From Kribbella antibiotica (GTDB taxonomy: Bacteria; Actinomycetota; Actinomycetes; Propionibacteriales; Kribbellaceae): 64,000 nucleotides of DNA. A program made the position numbers and the translations under genes. The notes under the pieces are model-generated. The model had not been told where the DNA came from. It did not search any database and was given only the letters and a program-made list of their open reading frames with translations. Location: positions 19,534-83,533 of the forward strand of contig NZ_SMKX01000025.1 of the NCBI RefSeq assembly GCF_004349055.1. The letters are read 5' to 3'. This document shows, in pieces, positions 17,171-24,431 of the stretch (the first letter of the stretch is position 1; every line of letters begins with the position of its first letter).

Positions 17171-17671
17171 GTGAAAGAAGACTTCGTGACCTGGCACGTC
17201 GACCAGTGGGAGCGCGAGATCCCCGGCTTCGACCGCCGCGTCGAGGGCATCGCCGTCCGTCTGCAGTCCCTCGGCCAGTATCTCGACCGCAGTCGTGACG
17301 CCGTCCTCGCGAAGTACGACATGCAGTGGTGGGAGTTCAAGACGCTCCACCTGCTGCGCCGCAACGGGGCGCCGTACCAGGCAACTCCTGGCGAGCTGGC
17401 CAAACACCTCTCGATGTCACCCGCCGCCCTCACCAACCGCCTGGACGCCCTCGAACGCCGCGGCTACGTCGAGCGCCACCACGACCGAGACGACCGGCGC
17501 AAGGTCCTCGCGCGCCTCACCCCGGCTGGTCTGGGCATCTGGCAACGCGGTGTCGGCGACATCCAAGACGTCGAGCAGTCCCTGGTGCGCTCTCTCCCCG
17601 CCGCCGAGCAAGACCAACTCGAGGCCCTGCTGCGCACCCTTTTGCAGGCGACTGAGAACCCTTCTTCATGA
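17171..17671 (+). CDS. MarR-family transcriptional regulator
   Basis: 166 residues from GTG 17171. The winged helix-turn-helix is clear: residues 55-130 include YDMQWWEFKTLHLL, ATPGELAKHLSMSPAALTNR and the wing ERRGYVERHHDRDDRRK. Such dimers repress genes until a small ligand binds. The next gene, an acetyltransferase, starts 13 bases after the stop and is the likely partner. A palindromic site lies upstream. Confidence 0.9.
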   Translation: MKEDFVTWHVDQWEREIPGFDRRVEGIAVRLQSLGQYLDRSRDAVLAKYDMQWWEFKTLHLLRRNGAPYQATPGELAKHLSMSPAALTNRLDALERRGYVERHHDRDDRRKVLARLTPAGLGIWQRGVGDIQDVEQSLVRSLPAAEQDQLEALLRTLLQATENPSS

Positions 17672-17684
17672 AAGAGTTTTTGCT

Positions 17685-18476
17685 GTGATTGACGACAAGA
17701 TCGCGCGACTACTGTCGGCGTACGACGAACAACTGCGGGGCACCAGCGAGAGTGCCGACGTCCCGACGAGCACCGACGGCCCGGTGATCCGCGTCGAGTA
17801 TCCGCAGCGAGGGTTTGTGAGTTACCGCTCTCTCGACGGTCTCGACAGCGCCGAGATCGACGCGTTGATCGCCCGCCAGCGGGACTACTTCGCAGCGAAG
17901 GGCCAGCCGGTCGAGTGGAAGCTGCGCGGCCACGACCTTCCGGCCGATCTTCCGGACCGGCTGCGGGCAGCCGGGTTCGTGCCCGAGGACCAGGAAACCG
18001 TCCTGATCGCAGAGGGCGCTGACATCGTGCAGCGCTTGCAGGGACGCGACACGGTCGACGGCATCACCTTCCGCCTGGTCGGCGACCGTGCCGACTTCGA
18101 GCGGATCGCCGCGATGGAGTCGACAGTCTGGAACGACGACTGGTCCTGGCTCACCGACGACCTGGTACGACGCCACTCCAGCGGCCTGACCGACGTCTAT
18201 GTCGCCGAGGCGGACGGCCACGTCGTGTCCGCAGCCTGGGCGGTCTACAAGCAGAACACCGAGTTCACCGGCCTCTGGGGCGGTTCAACCCTCGCCGAGT
18301 GGCGCGGCCGCGGCATTTACAAGGCCCTCGTCGCCGTCCGCGCAGCCCAGGCCGTTGCCAAGGGCTACAAATACCTCCACGTCGATGCCTCGGACGACAG
18401 CTCGCCGATCCTGCAGCGCCTCGGGTTCCAGGCCGTAACCACCACAACGCCGTACGTCCACAGCGTCCAGCCGTAA
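17685..18476 (+). CDS. GNAT-family acetyltransferase
   Basis: 263 residues from GTG 17685. An ATG is not available nearby and the upstream reading lies inside the MarR gene. A variable N-terminal half of about 130 residues precedes a GNAT domain with GLWGGSTLAEWRGRGIYKALV, where R-GRG-Y is the acetyl-CoA loop, and SDDSSPILQRLGF near the end. Two-part GNATs of this kind are common in actinomycetes and their substrates are mostly unknown. Co-transcription with MarR suggests a role in resistance or small-molecule modification; this is inference. Confidence 0.82.
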   Translation: MIDDKIARLLSAYDEQLRGTSESADVPTSTDGPVIRVEYPQRGFVSYRSLDGLDSAEIDALIARQRDYFAAKGQPVEWKLRGHDLPADLPDRLRAAGFVPEDQETVLIAEGADIVQRLQGRDTVDGITFRLVGDRADFERIAAMESTVWNDDWSWLTDDLVRRHSSGLTDVYVAEADGHVVSAAWAVYKQNTEFTGLWGGSTLAEWRGRGIYKALVAVRAAQAVAKGYKYLHVDASDDSSPILQRLGFQAVTTTTPYVHSVQP

Positions 18477-18542
18477 CAGGCACTGGTAAGAGGGGTACTG
18501 ACAGGGTCTGGTGCCTGCGCGGCTGTGACGTAGCGTGAAGTC

Positions 18543-19457
18543 ATGGCCGCCAAGAACGACTCCAGCAGCAACGACCTCCGGGAGTTCCTGACTACCCGCC
18601 GGGCCAGAATCACCCCTGAGCAGGCCGGGCTGTCCATCTTCGGCGCCAACCGGCGGGTCAGTGGGTTGCGGCGCGAGGAGGTCGCGCTGCTCGCGGGGAT
18701 CAGTGTGGAGTACTACATCCGCCTGGAACGCGGCAGCGCCGGAGGTGTTTCCGACGGCGTGCTCGACGGGCTCGTCCACGCGCTTCAGCTCGATGAGGCC
18801 GAGCGCGACCACCTCTACCGGCTGGCCCGTTCCGCTGCCAAGCCCGCCGGCCGGGCTCCACGCCGTACGCCGGCGAAGAAGCGCGTGCGTCCCGTCGTCC
18901 AGCGGATCCTCGACCAGATGGCGATGCCGGCGTACCTGCGCAACGGGCTTTTCGACGTACTGGCAGCTAACGATCTCGGTCGCGCCTTGTACAGCCCGCT
19001 GTACGAGCACGCCGCGATCCACACGCCCGGCCGGCCTCCGAACAGTGCGCGGTTCTGCTTCCTCGACCCCACTGCGACGGACTTTTTCGTCGACTACGAC
19101 AAGTCCGCGAACGACTGCGTCGCGTTTCTGCGCGCGACGGCTGGGCACGACCCGTACGACAAGGACCTCTCCGATCTGGTGGGTGAGCTGTCCACCCGCA
19201 GCGACGACTTCCGGCGCCGCTGGGCGGCTCATGACGTCGGCTACCACCGAACCGGCCGTAAGCGCCTCCACCATCCGCTGGTCGGTGACCTCGAGCTCGA
19301 CTTCGAGGCTTTCGAACTCGCCGGCGATCCCGGTCAGCGCATCAACGTCTACACCGCGCCGCCGGAGTCGGCCTCCGAGGAGGCCCTGAACCTCCTGGCC
19401 AGCTGGACCACCCGCGATCCCGCAACCACCGTTGCTCACCTCGACACGAAGGATTGA
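18543..19457 (+). CDS. XRE-family regulator with MmyB-like ligand domain
   Basis: 304 residues. The N-terminal helix-turn-helix (residues about 10-75) has RRVSGLRREEVALLAGISVEYY, typical of the MmyB/pip-like class. A C-terminal MmyB-like domain of about 180 residues follows (MPAYLRNGLFDVLAANDLGRAL, NSARFCFLDP, LVGELSTRSDDFRRRWAAHDV). In related actinobacterial loci these regulators control an adjacent oxidoreductase. Here an aldo/keto reductase begins two bases after its stop, so operon control is likely. Confidence 0.88.
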   Translation: MAAKNDSSSNDLREFLTTRRARITPEQAGLSIFGANRRVSGLRREEVALLAGISVEYYIRLERGSAGGVSDGVLDGLVHALQLDEAERDHLYRLARSAAKPAGRAPRRTPAKKRVRPVVQRILDQMAMPAYLRNGLFDVLAANDLGRALYSPLYEHAAIHTPGRPPNSARFCFLDPTATDFFVDYDKSANDCVAFLRATAGHDPYDKDLSDLVGELSTRSDDFRRRWAAHDVGYHRTGRKRLHHPLVGDLELDFEAFELAGDPGQRINVYTAPPESASEEALNLLASWTTRDPATTVAHLDTKD

Positions 19458-19459
19458 CC

Positions 19460-20497
19460 ATGCAATTCCGACCTCTCGGCCGTACCGGCGTTCAGGTCAG
19501 CCCGCTGTGCCTCGGCGCGATGATGTTCGGCCCCTGGGGCAACGACGACCGCGCCGACTCGATCCGCATCATCCACCGCGCACTTGATGCCGGTATCAAC
19601 TTCGTCGACACCGCCGACGTCTACTCGGCCGGGGTCTCCGAAGAGATTGTCGGCCAGGCCCTCGACGGCCGGCGCGACGAGGTGTTCCTCGCCACGAAGT
19701 TCTTCATGCCGATGAATCAGGACGATCCGAACATGCGCGGCGGTTCACGGCGCTGGATCATCCGTGCGGTGGAGGATTCGTTGCGGCGGCTCGGCACCGA
19801 CTACATCGACCTTTACCAGGTCCACCGGCCGAGCCCCGGAACCGACGTCGAGGAGACCCTCGGCGCGCTCTCCGACCTGGTCCGTCAGGGAAAGATCCGC
19901 TACCTCGGTTCGTCGTCGTACTCCGGCTCGCAGATCGTCGAAGCCCAATGGGCCGCCAGGGAGCGGAACTCGCAGCGGTTCGTCACCGAACAACCGCCGT
20001 ACTCGCTGCTCGTCCGCGGCATCGAGTACGACGTTCTCCCAGCCACCCTCCGGCACGGGATGGGCACCCTCACCTACAGCCCGCTCGCGGGTGGTTGGCT
20101 CTCCGGCCGCTGGCGCAAGGACTCGGCTTCCGCGCCGACCTCCTCCGCGCGGCCGCCGGCGCGCTTCGACATGTCGACGCCGGCCAACCAGCGCAAGCTC
20201 GAAGCCGTCGAACAGCTCGCGGTACTTGCGGAGAAATCCGGTATGACGCTCATCCAGCTGGCCGTTGCCTTTGTCATCAATCACCCTGGCGTCACCTCGG
20301 CGATCATCGGCCCGCGCACGATGGAACAGCTCGAAGCATTTCTGCCGGCCGCTGACATCGAACTGCCGGCCGACGTGCTGGACCGCATCGACGAGATCGT
20401 CGTGCCTGGCGTGACCGTCAATCCCGCCGACAACAGCTACGGCGATCACGAGCTGCAAGCCGGCCAACGGCGCAGAACTCTCCCAAGGAGTGCATGA
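19460..20497 (+). CDS. Aldo/keto reductase
   Basis: 345 residues from ATG 19460 with AAGGA upstream; a TTG two codons earlier overlaps the regulator stop and is less likely. The AKR tetrad is present: Asp and Tyr in VDTADVYSAG, Lys in ATKFFM and His in YQVHRPSP. The NADP-binding end includes SAIIGPRTMEQLE. It reduces aldehydes or ketones in the cytoplasm using NADPH. Its stop overlaps the start of a second AKR gene (ATGA), giving a regulator-AKR-AKR unit. Confidence 0.92.
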   Translation: MQFRPLGRTGVQVSPLCLGAMMFGPWGNDDRADSIRIIHRALDAGINFVDTADVYSAGVSEEIVGQALDGRRDEVFLATKFFMPMNQDDPNMRGGSRRWIIRAVEDSLRRLGTDYIDLYQVHRPSPGTDVEETLGALSDLVRQGKIRYLGSSSYSGSQIVEAQWAARERNSQRFVTEQPPYSLLVRGIEYDVLPATLRHGMGTLTYSPLAGGWLSGRWRKDSASAPTSSARPPARFDMSTPANQRKLEAVEQLAVLAEKSGMTLIQLAVAFVINHPGVTSAIIGPRTMEQLEAFLPAADIELPADVLDRIDEIVVPGVTVNPADNSYGDHELQAGQRRRTLPRSA

Positions 20498-21375
20498 TGC
20501 AGAACCTGACGCTGAACAACGGCGTACAGATGCCTGCCCTCGGCCTCGGTGTCTTCCAGACGCCGCCCGAGGAGACGCGGACCGCGGTCACCGCGGCTCT
20601 AGGCGTCGGCTACCGGCACGTCGACACGGCCGCTGCCTACGGTAACGAGCGCGAAGTCGGCCAAGCCATCCGTGAGTCTGGAATCCCACGGGACGAGTTG
20701 TTCATCGAGACCAAGGTCTGGATCAGCGACTACGGCTACGACCAGACGTTGCACGCCTTCGACAAGAGCGCTGCCAAGCTCGGCATCGACCAGATCGACC
20801 TGCTGATCCTCCACCAGGCGCTGCCCAGCGACTTCGGCAAGACTCTGGATGCCTATCGCGCGCTGGAGACTTTGCTTGCCGATGGCAAGGTTCGCGCCAT
20901 CGGTGTCAGCAACTTCATGGTCGACCACCTCCGCGGCCTCCTCGACGCTGCCACCGTGGTGCCCGCCGTCAACCAGCTCGAGATCCACCCGTACTTCCAG
21001 CAACGCGAAATCCAGGCGCTCGGCAGCGAGCACGGCATCATCAACCAGGCCTGGTCACCGATCGGCGGCATCACCTTCTACCGCGACAGCGGCCACACCA
21101 GCGCGCTGGAAGATCCCGTCATCGGTGAGATCGCGCGAGCGCACGGCAAATCACCGGCCCAGGTGATGCTCCGCTGGGGACTCCAGCACGGCCGATCCGT
21201 CATCCCCAAGTCGACCAAGCCTGAGCGGATCGCGCAGAACCTCGACGTCTTCGACTTCGAACTCACCGCCGACGAGCTCACTGCCATCGACGCCCTCGAG
21301 ACCGGCAAGCGTGGCGGTCCCGAGCCCGAAAACATCACGGTGGCAAACTTCGGAATCCAGATCCCCGAAGCCTGA
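20494..21375 (+). CDS. Aldo/keto reductase (2,5-diketo-D-gluconate reductase-like)
   Basis: 293 residues, or 292 if the second ATG at 20497 is used. It is a shorter AKR of the AKR5 type: NGVQMPALGLGVFQTP, the active-site Asp-Tyr in HVDTAAAYGNE, Lys in IETKVW, His in LLILHQALP, and the NADP motif VIPKSTKPERIAQN. It is overlapped by the preceding AKR stop and AAGGAG precedes the start. The two AKRs are only distantly alike, so this is not a recent duplication. Substrates are unknown. Confidence 0.92.
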   Translation: MMQNLTLNNGVQMPALGLGVFQTPPEETRTAVTAALGVGYRHVDTAAAYGNEREVGQAIRESGIPRDELFIETKVWISDYGYDQTLHAFDKSAAKLGIDQIDLLILHQALPSDFGKTLDAYRALETLLADGKVRAIGVSNFMVDHLRGLLDAATVVPAVNQLEIHPYFQQREIQALGSEHGIINQAWSPIGGITFYRDSGHTSALEDPVIGEIARAHGKSPAQVMLRWGLQHGRSVIPKSTKPERIAQNLDVFDFELTADELTAIDALETGKRGGPEPENITVANFGIQIPEA

Positions 21376-21384
21376 GGAGGTTTC

Positions 21385-21750
21385 ATGAGTACCTGGAACG
21401 CCGGCGAGCTGCAGGCCCTGGATCGGATCGGTGAGATTCGCGTCGCCGGGCGCCGGCAGGACGGATCGCTGCGTACGCTCACGATCATCTGGCACGTTGT
21501 TGTCGACGGGAGTCTGTACGTGCGGTCCGTGCGGGGTGCCGAAGGAAGCTGGTACAAGGGCGTCCGGCGGCATCATGAAGGCGCGATCGTCTGGGACGGC
21601 ACGACCCGTGACGTTGTCTTTGTCCCGGACACCACGGTCGACGACGAGATCGACGCGGCTTATCTGCAGAAGTACGGCAACGGATCGCCGACCCGTGCGA
21701 TCACCAACGCCGCGGCCAGAGCGACCACCCTCCGCGTCAAACCCAGGTAG
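21385..21750 (+). CDS. DUF2255 family protein
   Basis: 121 residues, nine bases after the second AKR, with GAGG upstream. It shows the pattern of DUF2255: ELQALDRIGEIRVAGRRQDG, IIWHVVVDGSLYVRSVRG and SWYKGVRRHHEGAIVW. These resemble small flavin-binding split-barrel nitroreductase-like proteins, so a redox role with the AKRs is possible. Function is not established. It ends the four-gene unit. Confidence 0.85.
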   Translation: MSTWNAGELQALDRIGEIRVAGRRQDGSLRTLTIIWHVVVDGSLYVRSVRGAEGSWYKGVRRHHEGAIVWDGTTRDVVFVPDTTVDDEIDAAYLQKYGNGSPTRAITNAAARATTLRVKPR

Positions 21751-21829
21751 CTTTTTCCGATCCGGGGGAGAACTCAGGATGCGGAAAGACCTGCTCGCCG
21801 GGCTCGCGGGTCCGACCTAGGATGCGGGG

Positions 21830-22412
21830 GTGGATGGCGAGTTGCTGGACGAGTTCTTGCGGGCGAACGTCGACGACAACCTGGGTGTGTACGGGATCTG
21901 CGTGTACCAGGACGGATCGCCGTTGGCCGAACGGCGGATGCGGTCCGACGACCGGGTGAACCTGTACTCGGTCTCGAAGACCTTCACGGCGGTCGCGGTG
22001 GGGATGGCCGAAGCCGAGGGGCGGTTGGGGCTCGACGAGGTACCCGTTCGCCGAGAGCGACTTGTTCCTGCGTACGTATGAGTTGGCACGGTTCGCGCAG
22101 CTTCTGTTGCAGGAGGGCGAGTGGGAGGGCCGGCAGCTCGTCCCAGCCGTCTATGTACGCCGGATGACGGACGACGCCTTCGATACCAGCCACCTCGTCG
22201 ATCCGGGCGACCTCGACCACGGCGATCGCTGGACGCACGGCTACGGGCCCGGTGTCTGGATCGACAAGGGCGATACCTACCGGATGGACGGCCGGTACGG
22301 GCAGTACGCCCTGATCAGCCCCTCGGCGCGCACAGCGATCACCGTGACGGCGCACGCCGAGGACGATGGCAAGCTACTGGACGTGCTCCACCAATTGCTC
22401 GAGCGGATCTAG
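21830..22412 (+). pseudogene. Serine hydrolase (beta-lactamase-like), internally deleted and frameshifted
   Basis: The first frame, from GTG 21830, gives about 75 residues ending RLGLDEV and includes the nucleophile box SVSK. Near 22038-22045 the family-like sequence jumps to another frame. It resumes as FAESDLFLRTYELARFAQLLL and runs to the stop at 22412 with HGYGPGVW and ISPSARTAITVTAHAEDDGK. Class C-like serine hydrolases are usually 350-450 residues; here only about 190 remain and the middle, with the Tyr motif, is gone. Both ends read cleanly, so the loss looks recent. Confidence 0.8.
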
Positions 22413-22463
22413 CTATCTCTCCCTGTCTCAGGCACGTCTCCGAGTCTTTCAAACTTTCCGGAG

Positions 22464-22949
22464 TCAGCTGAGGCGGAGGATGGTCTCCTCGATCTCGGCG
22501 CCGCGGGCGTTGGCGTAGCCGGTGTCGGTGCCGGTGATGACGAAGCCGGCTTTCTCGAGCACGCGGAGGGAGCCGGCGTTGTCGCTGGCGGCTCGGGCGT
22601 GGATCGGCCGGGTCGGCACGATCTGGAGCAGCAGCGCCAGCGCCTGGCCGGCGATGCCTTGGCCCCAGAAGGCGCGGCCGACCCAGTAGGTGACCTCGGT
22701 GTCGCCTTCCATCTCGAAGCTGCCGACGGTCCCGGCGAATTCGCCATCGCGGGTGATCGCGAGGAAGGTGAGCTCAGGACTCGACCGCAGCCGGGCGACG
22801 TGGGCGTCGAAGGCGGTGCGGTCGTTCGGGTCTTTGGAGGTGAAGGCGGCCATCCGGACCGACTCCGGGTCCCGCATCATCTCGAACAGTGCGTCGAGGT
22901 CGCCGTCCTCGACGTCTCGCAGTTCCACCTCAGCCATGGTTGCGTCCAT
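22464..22949 (-). CDS. GNAT acetyltransferase (RimJ/RimL-like)
   Basis: 161 residues from ATG 22949; a second ATG four codons in (22937) is equally possible. The acetyl-CoA site is YWVGRAFWGQGIAGQAL, and the C-terminal RAASDNAGSLRVLEKAGFV is typical of RimJ/L-type enzymes. These acetylate protein N-termini or small amines. It is followed on the same strand by nothing within 50 bases, and faces the serine hydrolase remnant tail to tail. Confidence 0.88.
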   Translation of the reverse strand: MDATMAEVELRDVEDGDLDALFEMMRDPESVRMAAFTSKDPNDRTAFDAHVARLRSSPELTFLAITRDGEFAGTVGSFEMEGDTEVTYWVGRAFWGQGIAGQALALLLQIVPTRPIHARAASDNAGSLRVLEKAGFVITGTDTGYANARGAEIEETILRLS

Positions 22950-22980
22950 GACCGCAACGTATCAACGGCTTCGGACAGTT

Positions 22981-23778
22981 TCAGTCGCGGAGGCGTCCGA
23001 CGATGAGGTCGGCGACGGCGCGCATGCCGGCGGCGTTCGGGTGGTAGGGAGCGAAGCCGCGAGCGAGGCGGAACGGGTTCAAGGAGAAGCCGGTCGTCCA
23101 GGGTTCGGGGGAGCCGATGGCGTGGTCGCGGCTGGCGGCGGAGGCGGCGATCAGGTCGACGCCGGTGGCGGCTGCTGCTTTGGCGAAGGCGCCGGCCAGG
23201 CCGTCGGCCATGATCGCGATGCTCGGCAGTTGCTCCTCGTTGAGCGGTACGTCGAGGCGCGGGCGGGTGCTCGGACCGACCAGCGTCAGGTAGTCGACGA
23301 GCAGGATGCGCGCGTTCGGAGAGCGCTCTCGGACGTTCTCGACGACGGAGGTCAAGGAGTCCGCTGCCGCTTGGTAGGCGGTGTCGTCCTTGAGGTAGCT
23401 GACACGGGCCCGGATCCGGTTGGCGGCTCGACGGCCGAGGACGGTGGCCGGCTTGGCGAGAGTGTTGAGCGCACTGCCTCGCATGAACGTACCGACGTAC
23501 TCGAGATCGTTGCCGCCGGCGGTGATCGTGACGAGCGCGGTATCGGGGCCGAGGGCATCGAGCTGCGGTGGCGCCTCGTCCTGTTGCGTGTCGAGCAGAT
23601 GCGCGGTGGTGGCGCCGGAATATGTGACGTCGGTGAGTTCGAGTTCGAGGTCCGCAGCGACGAGGTGCGCGTAGTTGCGGCCCGATCGGGCCGCGGGCTT
23701 GTGCACGATCGGGCCGATTCCGGGACCCGCTGCGAACGAACTACCAAGGGCGACGTACCGGCTGCCGGGTGGGATCAC
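22981..23778 (-). CDS. SGNH/GDSL-type lipase-esterase
   Basis: 265 residues. Block I is YVALGSSFAAGPGIGP with the nucleophile Ser, block III is ITAGGNDLEYVG, and block V is FAPYHPNAAGM with the catalytic Asp/His region. No signal peptide is seen, so it is likely intracellular. SGNH enzymes hydrolyse esters of lipids or acyl-sugars. It ends about 30 bases before the GNAT start and may be co-transcribed with it. It contains the third perfect GAGAGCGCTCTC at 23319. Confidence 0.88.
   Translation of the reverse strand: MIPPGSRYVALGSSFAAGPGIGPIVHKPAARSGRNYAHLVAADLELELTDVTYSGATTAHLLDTQQDEAPPQLDALGPDTALVTITAGGNDLEYVGTFMRGSALNTLAKPATVLGRRAANRIRARVSYLKDDTAYQAAADSLTSVVENVRERSPNARILLVDYLTLVGPSTRPRLDVPLNEEQLPSIAIMADGLAGAFAKAAAATGVDLIAASAASRDHAIGSPEPWTTGFSLNPFRLARGFAPYHPNAAGMRAVADLIVGRLRD
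23319..23330. repeat. Perfect copy of dispersed palindrome GAGAGCGCTCTC
   Basis: It lies within the SGNH hydrolase gene, encoding part of RERSPN on the minus strand. Confidence 0.8.
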
Positions 23779-23914
23779 GGCCCCACCCTAGCGGCGACCT
23801 GGCAGCATGGCTCTCGCACGGTGACTGACCGGAATGGGGTCGGTGATGTCACAACGCAGACAGCTCGCCGGTCATCACCTGGGAAACCAAAACACCCCTT
23901 GAAGGGATCCACTC

Positions 23915-24355
23915 ATGCGCGCAGCAACTCGGGGAGCGCTCTCTGCGTTCTCGATCACCGGTCTGGCAGCGGCGACACTCGTCGGCGTACCGGCCACCGC
24001 GAACGCGACGCCGCCGTCCGGAGTCACCGGCGAGATCCTGTGGCAGAAGACGGTCGGCGACACCGACATCGTCTACCGCAAGATCACCATTCAGCCGGGC
24101 GGTACGACCGGCTGGCACTTCCACGACGGCAACCTGCTCGCCCGCGTCGCCGAAGGAACGCTCGACCACTTCGGCAGCGACTGCAAGTCCGACGGTCACT
24201 ACCCGAAGGGCTCGGTCTTCCGCGAGCCCGACCACCAGACCCACATCGGGCGCAACCTGACCGATAAGCCGATCGTTCTGCTGGTGTACTACTTCAACCC
24301 GAAGGGTGCGCCGCTGTCCGAAGACGCAGCGAACCCGGGCTGTTCGTTCCAGTGA
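23915..24355 (+). CDS. Secreted cupin-domain protein
   Basis: 146 residues. A Sec signal peptide ends near NANA (residues 1-30). A single cupin barrel follows, with the metal-binding motif GTTGWHFHDGNLLARVAEG and the second motif PDHQTHIGRNL. Two cysteines (SDCKSD and PGCSF) could pair. The promoter region is not obvious, but AAGGGA precedes ATG. A strong hairpin follows, so it is a single-gene unit. Extracytoplasmic single cupins of this kind are of unknown function. Confidence 0.85.
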   Translation: MRAATRGALSAFSITGLAAATLVGVPATANATPPSGVTGEILWQKTVGDTDIVYRKITIQPGGTTGWHFHDGNLLARVAEGTLDHFGSDCKSDGHYPKGSVFREPDHQTHIGRNLTDKPIVLLVYYFNPKGAPLSEDAANPGCSFQ

Positions 24356-24363
24356 TCCAAGGT

Positions 24364-24393
24364 CCGCCGGGGCAGATCACGACGCCCCGGCGG
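24364..24393 (+). terminator. Hairpin terminator after the cupin gene
   Basis: CCGCCGGGGC (24364-24373) pairs perfectly with GCCCCGGCGG (24384-24393) around a 10-base loop, eight bases after the cupin stop. It also precedes the large ATPase gene. Confidence 0.75.
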
Positions 24394-24431
24394 GCACCCT
24401 CGCCGTACCGGTCGCTCCACGCCCCGTCATA

